NCBI GenBank assembly: GCA_027317645.1 | Contig: DAHVQS010000008.1 | Coordinates: 1 to 60,551, forward strand | Direction of reading: 5' to 3' | Length of the DNA: 60,551 nt | From: Paenalcaligenes sp021793095 | GTDB taxonomy: Bacteria > Pseudomonadota > Gammaproteobacteria > Burkholderiales > Burkholderiaceae_B | Shown: positions 32,250-41,801 of the stretch, piece by piece | Layout of the letters: each line of letters opens with the position of its first letter | Numbering within the stretch: position 1 is the first letter of the stretch | Translations under genes and position numbers: made by a program | Notes under the pieces: generated by a model | Databases searched by the model: none | Told to the model about the DNA's origin: nothing | The model's input: only the letters and a program-made list of their open reading frames with translations

Positions 32250-33807
32250 CGTGCCCATGCTGACTTTGCACGGGTCTGCGCTTTTGATTAAACCACACTG
32301 GCTGCTTGCCTTGTAGGACAGCCCGACTCTGCTCAGTCAATAAAAACGTCCCGTATCCTTGGCTATCGACCCGCAATAACTGCTGGGCCAGCATCTGTCG
32401 CGCCATATCTCGCCATTGACTGGCGCTATACTGCGCACCCACCCCAAAGACGCTCAAATGCTGATGTCCAAACTGTATGACTCGCTCTGTCCGGCGTCCT
32501 CGTAAAATAGCAATCAAATGAGTCGCACCAAAATGCTGACCATGCTCTCGCCACAAGCGATAAATGGCAGACAAGAGCATTTGCGCCGGGACTGTCCCCT
32601 CCCACTGGCGTCCGGGTGACAAGCAATTATCACAATAACCACAAGGCTCAGCGGACTCATCGAAATAGGCCAGCAACCGCTGGCGACGACAATGCACCGT
32701 CTCGCACAACCCCAACATCGCATTGATATGTTGCGCCTGTTGCTGCCTAAAAGCACCTTGGGTCGGTGACTCGGCCACCATGCGATGGAGTTGTATGGCA
32801 TCTTGTAAGCCATAGGCCAGCCAAGCACTGGCAGGTTGACCATCGCGCCCGGCGCGACCGGTTTCTTGGTAATAGCCCTCGATAGAACGCGGTAAGTCAA
32901 TGTGCGCCACATAACGCACATCGGGTTTATCAATCCCCATGCCAAAGGCAATGGTCGCCACCACAACCACCCCGGGGGTCTCTAAAAACAAAGCCTGATG
33001 ACGGGCTCGCTGGGCGGTGCTCAGACCTGCATGATAGGGCACTGCCGTCACCCCGCGCTGTTGTAGATAGTGGCTGAGATCCTCTACCCGCGCCCGCGAA
33101 CGAGCATAAATAATACCGCTATCCCCTGGGTGCTCGGCCTGTATCCACTGCCATAACTGCTCTTTGGTGTTTTTCTTTTCCACCATTTGATAAAAGATAT
33201 TGGGCCGATCAAAACTAGCGACAAATTGAGCGGCATCCTCGAGCCCCAAACGATGTGCGATTTCCTGCCGCGTTTGTGCATTTGCCGTCGCCGTGAGCGC
33301 CACTCTAGGCACCTGGGGCCAATGCTCTGCCAGCATCGATAAACCCAGATACTCAGGTCTAAAATCATGCCCCCACTGTGCCACACAATGGGCCTCATCA
33401 ATGGCAAATAAAGCTATCGGCAATGATTTTAAAAGCTCTAGGGTACGCGGACTCGTCAAGCGTTCGGGCGCAATATAGAGCAAATCGATGGTGCCCTGGC
33501 GCAAAGCCTGCTCGACCTCTTGTGTTTCGTGCCAGCTGAGGGTGGAGTTTAAAAAAGCTGCCTGCACCCCGAGATCCCTGAGACTTTGCACCTGGTCCTG
33601 CATCAAGGCAATGAGGGGTGAAATCACAATGGCCACACCGGGGCGCACCAATGCGGGAATCTGGTAGCACAAAGACTTGCCCCCACCAGTGGGCATCAGT
33701 ACCAAGGCGTGATTGCCGGCACAAATATGCGTGATGATTTCTTCTTGTTGTCCCTTAAATGAGGTATGGCCAAAAACCGTGCGTAACACCTCGTAGGCCT
33801 TTTGCAT
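32197..33807 (-). CDS. recQ: ATP-dependent DNA helicase RecQ, without HRDC domain
   Basis: 3'-5' helicase for recombination and stalled-fork processing. The 536-residue protein has FKGQQEEIITH (motif 0), Walker A MPTGGGKSLC, the DEAH box FAIDEAHCVAQWGHDFRPEY, ALTATA, then IIYARSRARVEDL, ATIAFGMGIDKPDVR, QETGRAGRDG, and the RQC zinc-binding set C...CGYCDNC. A winged-helix region follows (to about 500). The HRDC domain that ends E. coli RecQ (609 residues) is missing; instead there is a short basic Gln/His/Arg tail. Its 3' end overlaps ruvB by 53 bp. Confidence 0.93.
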   Translation of the reverse strand: MQKAYEVLRTVFGHTSFKGQQEEIITHICAGNHALVLMPTGGGKSLCYQIPALVRPGVAIVISPLIALMQDQVQSLRDLGVQAAFLNSTLSWHETQEVEQALRQGTIDLLYIAPERLTSPRTLELLKSLPIALFAIDEAHCVAQWGHDFRPEYLGLSMLAEHWPQVPRVALTATANAQTRQEIAHRLGLEDAAQFVASFDRPNIFYQMVEKKNTKEQLWQWIQAEHPGDSGIIYARSRARVEDLSHYLQQRGVTAVPYHAGLSTAQRARHQALFLETPGVVVVATIAFGMGIDKPDVRYVAHIDLPRSIEGYYQETGRAGRDGQPASAWLAYGLQDAIQLHRMVAESPTQGAFRQQQAQHINAMLGLCETVHCRRQRLLAYFDESAEPCGYCDNCLSPGRQWEGTVPAQMLLSAIYRLWREHGQHFGATHLIAILRGRRTERVIQFGHQHLSVFGVGAQYSASQWRDMARQMLAQQLLRVDSQGYGTFLLTEQSRAVLQGKQPVWFNQKRRPVQSQHGHANPRPLDPQRAQAVSSG

Positions 33808-33853
33808 AACACCCCACCTAAGTCATTAAAATGAATCTAACCACCATAGACAA

Positions 33854-35635
33854 CTAGCGGCGGAAATGCAACAACGCCTCGCTAGAGGCATCCAAGGTGC
33901 GCTTGAGTACCGAATAACGCTCGAGCAAAGCAGATTTATAAACGACCCCAAGCAAACGTTTTTGGGTTTCATTATTCACCACGGGGAGTCGTTCACCATT
34001 GAAATTAACAAAGAGACCCTGCGCATCATCCAGACTCATGGACGAGGTCAACGGCTCAATGGCATCTATTTTCACATGCTCACCCAAGGGCTCATCTTGG
34101 GCCTCTGGGTGTTGTATCAGCAGTCGAGTGAGGCTTTGCTGCTCGATCACCCCTTGATAAATATTGCCCTCATCCACGATGTAAATATAGCGTACGGGAT
34201 AATCCAAAAACATCTGTATGGACTCGCGCACCGTCGCCGTCATGGGCAATACCGTCTCGGCCGGCTTAATGAGCTGATTAATGCGCGTATAACGCAAGGT
34301 GTGGCGCAGCAATTCATCACGTTCACGCACCAACACCACATCATACATGGCGACCTCAGCCATGGTGCGCGAAACAAAATAGGCAATCACAGAGGCCATA
34401 ATCAGCGGCAACACCAATTGGTAGCTAAGGGTCATTTCAAAAATCATCAAAATAGCCATCAACGGAGCACTGGTCGCCGCCCCTAAAAACGCCCCCATCC
34501 CCACCAAGGTATACATCACCGGACTGACCTCTAAACCGGGCACCAATGCATGCGTCACATTGGCAAACAAGGCACCAAAAGCCGCCCCCACAAACAGAGC
34601 CGGGGTAAACACCCCACCTATGGCCCCCGAGCCCACCGTAATGACAGTGGCAAACACCTTGGCAAACAACATTGAGACAATGGCATACCAAGCCCAATCA
34701 TCATGCAATAAAGAGCGCACCACACTGTAGCCGTTACCGGCCACCTCAGGGGTCAGCAACAATAGCAGCCCCAAAATAAAGCCCCCTAGGGTCAAACGTG
34801 CCACCAACGGCATCCCCGTACGGGCCACATAGCTTTTGGTGGCGCTCATTAATTGCAAAAAGCCCGGGGCCACCACGCCAATAATGGCGCCTAGGATGAC
34901 AAAAACGGCCATATCCAACCCAGAGCTCACAGCCTCAAGGCCAAACATCTCATAGGGCGCCTGATAATGCCCCGTCATACGCATGGTCAAATTGGCCGAC
35001 GCAGAGGCAATCAGCAAAGGGCCTAGGGTTTGAATCTGCATCGAGCCCAAAATAATTTCTGCCACAAAAATCGTCCCAGCCAAAGGCGCGCCATAGGCCG
35101 CAGATACCCCCGCTGCGGCCCCACAAGCCACCAACAAACGCATACGCGAGGTCGCGATTTTGATCAGCCGTCCAAATAAGGAGGCCACCAATGACGAGAG
35201 CAAAATCATCGCCCCCTCTCGACCGATGGACCCCCCCGAAGAAACGGTAAACAACGAAGACAATGAACGCAGCACGGATTGCCGCACGGACAAACGGCCG
35301 TCACCAATGACCACGGCCTCCATATAATCCGCTTTGGCCCCCTTTTTGGCGCGGTTACCAAACCACAAAAAGATACCCGCAATCGCGCCCCCAAGGGTTG
35401 GGAAAAGCACCCGCAACCATGGGTCTAAGGCACTGGTCACCCCAACAATGCTGCCCGAACGCCCAGTGGCTATCTGCTGGATGAGTAAAATCCCCTGATG
35501 AAAGGCAATGACCGCAGACGCCCCTAAAATGCCCATAATGGCCGCCCAAAATAACATCGCGGGCGTATCCGCCAACCAGCGTCGGTGGCGAAAACGGCGC
35601 CGCAGGGGGATAATGGCTTTTTTAAGCATGGGCAA
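33854..35635 (-). CDS. CLC-family chloride channel/antiporter with C-terminal CBS domains
   Basis: A 593-residue inner-membrane protein. The CLC motifs are SSGGSIGREGAMILL (with the gating/proton Glu in GREGA), SAAYGAPLAGTIFVAEI and GGVFTPALFVGAAFG. About ten helices span residues 25-435, and the remaining about 155 residues contain a pair of CBS-like modules (LPMTATVRESIQMFLDYPVRYIYIVD...; FVNFNGERLPVVN). The gating glutamate favours Cl-/H+ exchange; the usual GSGIP motif is replaced by SSGGS. It lies just past cydB on the same strand. Confidence 0.9.
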   Translation of the reverse strand: MPMLKKAIIPLRRRFRHRRWLADTPAMLFWAAIMGILGASAVIAFHQGILLIQQIATGRSGSIVGVTSALDPWLRVLFPTLGGAIAGIFLWFGNRAKKGAKADYMEAVVIGDGRLSVRQSVLRSLSSLFTVSSGGSIGREGAMILLSSLVASLFGRLIKIATSRMRLLVACGAAAGVSAAYGAPLAGTIFVAEIILGSMQIQTLGPLLIASASANLTMRMTGHYQAPYEMFGLEAVSSGLDMAVFVILGAIIGVVAPGFLQLMSATKSYVARTGMPLVARLTLGGFILGLLLLLTPEVAGNGYSVVRSLLHDDWAWYAIVSMLFAKVFATVITVGSGAIGGVFTPALFVGAAFGALFANVTHALVPGLEVSPVMYTLVGMGAFLGAATSAPLMAILMIFEMTLSYQLVLPLIMASVIAYFVSRTMAEVAMYDVVLVRERDELLRHTLRYTRINQLIKPAETVLPMTATVRESIQMFLDYPVRYIYIVDEGNIYQGVIEQQSLTRLLIQHPEAQDEPLGEHVKIDAIEPLTSSMSLDDAQGLFVNFNGERLPVVNNETQKRLLGVVYKSALLERYSVLKRTLDASSEALLHFRR

Positions 35636-35658
35636 AGAAAAAAATGGGTGACAATGGC

Positions 35659-36717
35659 CTAATGACTGAGCTGCTCGTAATCAGGCACCTGAGGCGGTCG
35701 CGATAAACCAAATAACCGCCAATACACACGAAAATTAAAAAACAACACAAAAGGCAAAGCGATCAATGCCATCACGCCCACAATGTATAAAGTAGGCACT
35801 GAGACGGCGGCATCCCAGAGGGTGATTTGGTCGAGGACGAAAAAAGGGAAAAAACTAAAGACAAAACCAAAGGCCACCGCCAAAAAGATTAAAAGGGTGA
35901 GCACAAAAGGCAATGCGGTCGTGCGGATACTGCTGTGTAATAAGCGTTGTAAACACATCTCAATGCCCACAAAACAGGCCAACAACCCCGTCCAAAAAAT
36001 ATACACCGACCAACGCCGCGCCCCCTCGGTCCATTTAAGAAACACGCCGGCATTTTCCAAGGCCAACACCACCGACGCCGCCACTACCCCCGCGGCAAAC
36101 CAACGAATAGAGCGTCGCGCCCATAAAATAGAACGCACTCTGAGCACCCCGGCCTGGCGCATCATCAACCAAGCTGCCCCCAGCAGTAAATAGGCGGCAA
36201 CACTACACAGCCCTACCAATAGGCTAAACCACAGATACCCCCCCTGCCATTGGCCATTAACCACCACCTGGGCCACCAACAAACCATGCGCAAAGGCCAC
36301 CATCAATGAGCCCACACAAAACCCCACCGCCCACATAGGCTGTTGAGACTCGGGGGCACGCAAACGCCACTCAAAACACACTGAACGCACGAGCACGCCC
36401 ATCGCGAGTACAAACAACGGGATAAACAAATGCCCCAACAACCCGGCCCAGGCGCCTGGGAACACCGTGGCCAATAAGCCAAGCCCCATCAACAGCCACA
36501 ACTCATTGGCGTCGCGCCATGGACTGAGCAATGCCAGCATACGGGCCCGCAGTTCTTGGGGAGCGATGCTCAACAAACAGCCGACGCCAATGTCAAAACC
36601 ATCCAGCAGCACGCCCAGAAAAGACACCAACAAAAATAGAGCGAAAAAAAGCAACGGCAGCCAAAAAGCTGGCTCGCTGACACTTAACCCCAATGCTGCG
36701 GCGAGAAACTCGATCAT
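35659..36717 (-). CDS. Cytochrome bd-type oxidase subunit II-like protein (CydB family)
   Basis: A 352-residue membrane protein with nine or so helices. LLDGFDIGVG (about 38-47) is the CydB signature and SPWRDANELWLLMGLGLLATVFPGAWAGLLGHLF is the next conserved block with the Asp/Trp pair of helix 2. Start ATG 36717 overlaps the stop of the upstream cydA-like gene (ATGA), so translation is coupled; an upstream frame to 36843 is a shadow of that gene. CydB itself looks intact, in contrast to its CydA-like partner. No cydX-type small gene is visible after it. Confidence 0.88.
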   Translation of the reverse strand: MIEFLAAALGLSVSEPAFWLPLLFFALFLLVSFLGVLLDGFDIGVGCLLSIAPQELRARMLALLSPWRDANELWLLMGLGLLATVFPGAWAGLLGHLFIPLFVLAMGVLVRSVCFEWRLRAPESQQPMWAVGFCVGSLMVAFAHGLLVAQVVVNGQWQGGYLWFSLLVGLCSVAAYLLLGAAWLMMRQAGVLRVRSILWARRSIRWFAAGVVAASVVLALENAGVFLKWTEGARRWSVYIFWTGLLACFVGIEMCLQRLLHSSIRTTALPFVLTLLIFLAVAFGFVFSFFPFFVLDQITLWDAAVSVPTLYIVGVMALIALPFVLFFNFRVYWRLFGLSRPPQVPDYEQLSH

Positions 36718-38054
36718 GCGCGCCCCCGATGCCGAGCGACGGGAATCACCCCAAAACGCCCCGCATACCGAACCAAAGAAACAAAACCAATCACACCCAA
36801 TAAATACACCACGCAGCTCAGCACGAGGCTGGCCATCAACCAACTATCACGCAAATGGCTGTACAGCTCGCTCGTCGTCAACCCCTCAAACACGGCATAA
36901 GGTAGCGCGCCAAACAGCTGATAGGCTAAACCACAACCTACCAAGGCAGCGGCTAAAAAGGGCAAAATCAATAAGAAATGACGCCAACGCTCGCTCAACA
37001 TATTGGGGTCAAAATAACGGCGCCCAATTAACCACAACGTACGCAACTGAGCCACCAGCAGCAGCCCGCCTACAAGTAAGGCTAACCGAAAAGCCCAAAA
37101 AACCAAGTTGACAGGGGGGAGCATCCCGACGCCCTTATCTAGGCCAATATAGTGCTGTGGAGTGTCCTGCCCTAACCACCAAAAATCGCTGAGAGGCAGA
37201 CCGATACTAAAATAGTTTTCATGCTCCACCTCGTTGGACCAGGCGGCGAATAACCACTCGGGCGTCGCGCCACTATGCCAAAACGCATTGAGCGCCGCTG
37301 CCTTGAGCGGCTGGTGCTGGGCCAGCCACGCACCATGCCCGGCCACCCCGATGAGCAAACCCACCAAAGCCGCCACCGACAGCAGCAAGGCAAACCGATT
37401 GACGCGGCGCTCACCCTCGTTGACCGGGCGGCGGATGGATTGTCGGGCCAGCATCGCCTGAATCAAAATCCCAGCCACCAATAGGCTGCCTGCAAAAAAT
37501 AACCCCCCATACCAATACAACAAGGGGTTGCGAAACACGGCCCCCCAATCCAGCATCTGCAAGCTGCCATCCGACCACTGTGCCCCTACCGGATGGTGTA
37601 ACCAGCCCACCCACGCCACGAGGATGAAAAGCAGCCCCGTATTAATCAGTGCCGTCACCCCCACCACCCCCGCATGCAACCAGTTGGGCATGCGCCGCTG
37701 GGCATACAACATCAGCCCTAAAAAGGAGGATTTAAAAATTAAAGTTGTTACAATAACCGCTGCCAGCAAGGGGCTACTGAGCAGCGCAGTCTTTTGCAAA
37801 AACTCTGGCCAGAGCGTACCGAGTAATACAATCACAGGTATACTGGCAGCAATACTCAGTACCGTTGCGAGCGCAAAGACGCGCACCCAAGTCCGGTAAG
37901 CAGGTAACCACATCGCTTGATTGCTGCCCAAAGTACGCAGGCGAAACACCAAGAGCACCCACGACAATCCCAGCTCGATGGCGAAAAATACAGCCACAAA
38001 GCTTAGGCTCAGGAAAAATTGTAATTCAGCCAGCCAAAGTGTCGAATGGGTCAT
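36714..38054 (-). CDS. CydA-related membrane protein lacking heme ligands
   Basis: A 446-residue membrane protein related to cytochrome bd subunit I. By-eye alignment to E. coli CydA is anchored by LQFFLSLSF, ILVAWVGWLHHPVG (E. coli ILVANGWMQNPIG), QPLKAAALNAFW (QKTKLAAIEAEW), AFRLALLVGGLLL (AFRIMVACGFLLL) and FGALPYAVFE (YGRQPWAIGE). At the ligand positions I read Val for His19, Gly for His186 and Ala for Met393. Glu99 and Glu107 are not acidic (Lys at 107), Glu257 is Asn, and GRQPW is GALPY. Lys252 and Arg391 appear retained. The frame is intact, so it is unlikely to be decaying. It may be a non-canonical bd-superfamily member; oxygen reduction by the usual mechanism seems improbable. Confidence 0.75.
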   Translation of the reverse strand: MTHSTLWLAELQFFLSLSFVAVFFAIELGLSWVLLVFRLRTLGSNQAMWLPAYRTWVRVFALATVLSIAASIPVIVLLGTLWPEFLQKTALLSSPLLAAVIVTTLIFKSSFLGLMLYAQRRMPNWLHAGVVGVTALINTGLLFILVAWVGWLHHPVGAQWSDGSLQMLDWGAVFRNPLLYWYGGLFFAGSLLVAGILIQAMLARQSIRRPVNEGERRVNRFALLLSVAALVGLLIGVAGHGAWLAQHQPLKAAALNAFWHSGATPEWLFAAWSNEVEHENYFSIGLPLSDFWWLGQDTPQHYIGLDKGVGMLPPVNLVFWAFRLALLVGGLLLVAQLRTLWLIGRRYFDPNMLSERWRHFLLILPFLAAALVGCGLAYQLFGALPYAVFEGLTTSELYSHLRDSWLMASLVLSCVVYLLGVIGFVSLVRYAGRFGVIPVARHRGRA

Positions 38055-38181
38055 GATTGATACACTCTTTTGCCACCCAGTATATTTTTATGTGCCTCAA
38101 GTCGCAACATGCACAGTATATCGACTTTGTTCATGGCAAAATAGTAATCGTTTTTGTTTGTTCCTTTTTATAGACTCACAT

Positions 38182-39936
38182 ATGACCACAGATTCACATC
38201 CCGCTCCGTCGAATTTTATCCGCTCGATCATAGACAAAGACCTTGAAAGCGGTCGTTACGCAACAAAACGCTGGGCTGGCCGGCCTGGCCCTGCTGCCGT
38301 ACAAGAAGGGGCACCCGTTGATCAGGCGCGTATTCGTACACGCTTCCCACCTGAACCCAACGGCTATCTACACATCGGTCATGCCAAGAGCATTTGCTTA
38401 AACTTTGGGCTGGCCAAAGACTACCAGGGAGCTTGCCATCTGCGCTTTGATGACACCAACCCGGAAACCGAAGAACAGGAATATGTAGACGCCATCATTG
38501 ATATGGTGCAGTGGCTGGGTTTTGATTGGGTCGATGGCGAGGATGATAATCTATATTTTGCCAGCGATTATTTTGATGATATGTACACCTTTGCCGAGGC
38601 CTTGGTCGAGGCAGGGTACGCTTACATCGATGAGCAAAGTCCCGAGGAAATCAGCCGTACGCGAGGCACATTGACTGAAAAAGGGACTCCCTCGCCCTGG
38701 CGCGATCGCCCTGCAGCAGAGTCACTGCAATTGCTGCGCGAGATGAGAGACGGCAAGCACCCCAACGGCAGCATGTGCCTGCGGGCCAAAATCGATATGG
38801 GCTCACCCAATATCAACATGCGCGATCCCGTCATCTACAGGATCCGCCATGCGGAACACCACCGCACAGGCGACAAATGGTGCATCTACCCCATGTATAG
38901 CTGGGCTCACCCTGTTGAAGATGCACTCGAGATGATTACACACAGTCTGTGCACCCTAGAGTTTGAAGACCAACGCCCTTTTTATAACTGGACGTTGGAA
39001 AAACTCAGTGAGTTGGGCTTTTTCACCGACCCCTTGCCGCAACAAATCGAATTTGCACGCCTATATTTGACTCATGTAGTGACCAGCAAGCGCAAGCTGC
39101 GTCAACTCGTAGAAAATGGTCATGTCGAGGGCTGGGATGACCCGCGCTTGCCGACCCTGGCGGGCCTACGTCGTCGCGGTTATACCCCCGAGGCCATTCG
39201 CCTATTTTGCGAACGCATTGGTGTTTCCAAGGCAGACTCTCGCATCGACTATAGCGTGCTCGAGCAATCACTACGCGATGTGCTGGATCCCGTCGCCCCA
39301 CGCAGTGTTGCCGTACTGGATCCCATCAAACTTATCATCACCAACTTGCCCGAGGATCACGATGAGCCTTGCACGGCACCGCTCAGTCCGCATGATCCTG
39401 AGGCCGGCCAGCGCCACTTTAGCTTTACCCGCGAGCTCTGGATCGAGCGTGATGATTTCCGCGAGGACCCAGAGAAGCGCTATTTCCGTCTCTATCCCGG
39501 CAACAAGGTACGCCTCAAATACGCTTATATCGTTGAGTGCACTGGTTTTAAAAAGGACGATGCGGGCAATGTGACCGAGGTGTATGCTGAGTATATCCCT
39601 GACACTAAATCAGGGACCCCTGGCGCCAGCTCAGTCCGCGTCCGCGGGGCCATTACCTGGGTCAGTGTCAAGCATGCGCTCTCGGCCGAGGTGCGCCTCT
39701 ACGACCGCCTGTTTACCGACCCTCATCCAGATATTGGCGACAAAGATTTCCTGAGCCTGATCAATCCAGACTCTATGCAAACGGTACAGGCATGGGTAGA
39801 GCCTGGTCTCGTTGCCGAGCCTGAGGCCTTTTGGCAGTTTGAACGCTTAGGTTATTTCGTTGCTGATCGCGAGCTTTCCACTCCCGAACGCCCAGTTTTG
39901 AATCGCACTGCCACACTGCGCGATAACTGGGTCTAA
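38182..39936 (+). CDS. glnS: Glutaminyl-tRNA synthetase
   Basis: Class I synthetase charging tRNA-Gln directly, 584 residues. FPPEPNGYLHIGHAKSICLNFGLA contains the HIGH motif, CHLRFDDTNP follows, and VTSKRKLRQLVENGHVEGWDDPRLPT contains the KMSKS-equivalent SKRKL with the GlnRS-specific flank. The two C-terminal beta-barrel domains that read the anticodon are present (to DNWV). Start ATG 38182 is chosen by match to family length; the frame extends upstream to 37921 through the divergent cydA region. It is followed 17 bp later by minC, suggesting one transcription unit glnS-minC. Confidence 0.97.
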   Translation: MTTDSHPAPSNFIRSIIDKDLESGRYATKRWAGRPGPAAVQEGAPVDQARIRTRFPPEPNGYLHIGHAKSICLNFGLAKDYQGACHLRFDDTNPETEEQEYVDAIIDMVQWLGFDWVDGEDDNLYFASDYFDDMYTFAEALVEAGYAYIDEQSPEEISRTRGTLTEKGTPSPWRDRPAAESLQLLREMRDGKHPNGSMCLRAKIDMGSPNINMRDPVIYRIRHAEHHRTGDKWCIYPMYSWAHPVEDALEMITHSLCTLEFEDQRPFYNWTLEKLSELGFFTDPLPQQIEFARLYLTHVVTSKRKLRQLVENGHVEGWDDPRLPTLAGLRRRGYTPEAIRLFCERIGVSKADSRIDYSVLEQSLRDVLDPVAPRSVAVLDPIKLIITNLPEDHDEPCTAPLSPHDPEAGQRHFSFTRELWIERDDFREDPEKRYFRLYPGNKVRLKYAYIVECTGFKKDDAGNVTEVYAEYIPDTKSGTPGASSVRVRGAITWVSVKHALSAEVRLYDRLFTDPHPDIGDKDFLSLINPDSMQTVQAWVEPGLVAEPEAFWQFERLGYFVADRELSTPERPVLNRTATLRDNWV

Positions 39937-39953
39937 TTTTCTAAAGGTGCCAC

Positions 39954-40820
39954 GTGACACAACAAGAGCGCACACCCGATAGAGCCATTGATTTTAAAAG
40001 CGCGACCTTAGATACCGTCCGGTTAGTGCTGCAGCCCCAAGATCTCGACACGCTGCTCACCCAGCTGCAACAACATCTCGAGCAATCGGCTGGTTTTTTT
40101 GCTGGCGAAGCCGTAGTCATCGATGCCAGCGCCCTCCAAGAGGGGCTTGACTGGGCGACACTCCAAGACTGTTTGCGGGCGCACGAATTACATCCTCTGG
40201 GGGTGGTGGCCACGGGGGCCGCCGCCCGCAGCGCCGAAGAGGCGGGGCTGCCGCTGTTGAGTCTGTCTCGGCCACAAGCGCGCCCAAGCTCAGAGTCCAC
40301 CCATACGGCGCCCCCCTCAACCGCAGCGGATGCCTCTGCCCCCCAAGATACCGCCGCCTTAGAAACTAAGGCGGCGGCTGAGGCAACGGACACAGCAGCA
40401 CCTGCCGCAACCCCCCAGGAAACAGCCCAAGAAAACCCCACCCCCGAGATCGACAGCCCCGATTCCAATACGACTCAGAACGGTGCTCGACCCACCAAGG
40501 TTATCCAGCGTCAGTTGCGCTCGGGGCAGCGCATCTATGCCCAGGATAGTGATCTGATTATTATTGGTGTGGTGAGCCAAGGGGCCGAGGTTATTGCCGA
40601 TGGCAATATCCATGTCTACGGGCCGCTGCGCGGGCGCGCGATGGCGGGTGCCAGCGGTAATACAGAGGCCCGCATTTTCACTACTGAGCTCGATCCTGAG
40701 CTCATTGCCATCGCTGGCGTCTATAAAGTGATCGAAGAGGCACTGCCTGATCAGCACCGCAATCAAAATGCAGTGATTTCCTTACATGGAGAGAGCTTAA
40801 AAATTGAATCAATCCGTTAA
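39954..40820 (+). CDS. minC: Septum site-determining protein MinC
   Basis: Inhibitor of FtsZ polymerisation away from midcell. The 288-residue protein starts with GTG 39954 (ribosome site AAAGGTG). The N-terminal domain (about 1-105) contacts FtsZ; a low-complexity Ala/Pro/Thr/Glu linker of about 75 residues (about 105-180) follows; the C-terminal beta-helix (RQLRSGQRIYAQDSDLIIIGVVSQGAEVIADGNIHVYGPLRGRAMAG...) is the MinC_C domain that binds MinD. The linker makes it about 55 residues longer than E. coli MinC (231). minD follows after 163 bp. Confidence 0.95.
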   Translation: MTQQERTPDRAIDFKSATLDTVRLVLQPQDLDTLLTQLQQHLEQSAGFFAGEAVVIDASALQEGLDWATLQDCLRAHELHPLGVVATGAAARSAEEAGLPLLSLSRPQARPSSESTHTAPPSTAADASAPQDTAALETKAAAEATDTAAPAATPQETAQENPTPEIDSPDSNTTQNGARPTKVIQRQLRSGQRIYAQDSDLIIIGVVSQGAEVIADGNIHVYGPLRGRAMAGASGNTEARIFTTELDPELIAIAGVYKVIEEALPDQHRNQNAVISLHGESLKIESIR

Positions 40821-40983
40821 GCATTGTTCAATACACTTGCGTAAAATACTAAACCGTGCCAACGTTACTGTTGCATGTGCCCCGGTTTCTTTTAAAATCA
40901 AGGACGCCACAGGCATTATCGGTCATCGTTAGGATGATGGCCCACTTAAAGCGCGTTATTAACTTTTAAGGATGCACACCGTC

Positions 40984-41799
40984 ATGACACGAATCGTTGT
41001 GGTGACTTCAGGCAAGGGTGGCGTGGGGAAAACCACCACCAGTGCCAGTTTCGCGGCCGGTCTCGCCATTCGCGGCCATAAAACAGCAGTAATTGATTTT
41101 GATGTCGGCTTACGTAACCTCGATCTCATCATGGGGTGCGAGCGTCGCGTCGTCTATGATTTTGTCAACGTCATACAAGGCGAGGCCACGTTAAATCAGG
41201 CACTCATTCGCGATAAACAACTAGAAAACTTATTTATCTTGCCAGCCTCGCAAACCCGCGATAAAGACGCTTTAACCCAAGAGGGCGTGGGCAAAGTACT
41301 CGATGAACTCAAAGAGATGGAGTTCGAGTACATCATCTGTGACTCCCCCGCAGGGATCGAAACGGGCGCGCTGATGGCCTCTTATTTTGCGGATGATGCT
41401 ATTGTGGTCACCAACCCCGAGATTTCCTCGGTGCGTGACTCGGATCGCATCCTGGGCATCCTTTCTGCCAAATCCAAACGCGCCGAAGAGGGTGGTGAGC
41501 CCGTGAGTGAATACCTGCTCATCACGCGCTACAGTGCCAAGCGGGTCGCCGATGGCGAAATGCTCTCTGTCTCAGACGTCGAAGATATTTTGCGCATCAA
41601 GCTGCTCGGTGTCATTCCCGAATCTGAAATTGTCTTGCAGGCCTCAAACCAGGGGGTTCCTGTGGTGCATTTGCGCGATAGTGATGCTGCCCATGCCTAT
41701 CAGGATGTAGTTGATCGCTACCTCGGCAAAGATATTTCCATGCGTTTTGTAGACTATGAAAAGCCGGGACTCTTTAAACGACTTTTTGGAGGAAAGTAA
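40984..41799 (+). CDS. minD: Septum site-determining protein MinD
   Basis: Membrane-binding Walker ATPase of the Min oscillator, 271 residues. The deviant Walker A GKGGVGKTT lies at about 10-18, IDFDVGLRNLDLIMG follows, ICDSPAGIETGALMA is the Walker B/switch region, TNPEISSVRDSDRI the dimer interface, and the C-terminal amphipathic helix GLFKRLFGGK is the membrane anchor. ATG 40984 (MTRIVVVTSGK) is chosen over ATG 40972, which abuts AAGGA with no spacing. minE follows by 2 bp. Confidence 0.98.
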   Translation: MTRIVVVTSGKGGVGKTTTSASFAAGLAIRGHKTAVIDFDVGLRNLDLIMGCERRVVYDFVNVIQGEATLNQALIRDKQLENLFILPASQTRDKDALTQEGVGKVLDELKEMEFEYIICDSPAGIETGALMASYFADDAIVVTNPEISSVRDSDRILGILSAKSKRAEEGGEPVSEYLLITRYSAKRVADGEMLSVSDVEDILRIKLLGVIPESEIVLQASNQGVPVVHLRDSDAAHAYQDVVDRYLGKDISMRFVDYEKPGLFKRLFGGK

Positions 41800-41801
41800 T
41801 C

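Noticed and set aside
36467..37111. 214-aa plus-strand frame across cydB/cydA
   Set aside because: Ser/Asn/Thr/Arg-rich shadow of hydrophobic codons of the two membrane proteins; no start signals.
36714..38054. cydA-like gene as a pseudogene
   Set aside because: No internal stop or frameshift, normal length, coupled to an intact cydB; replaced residues rather than gene decay.
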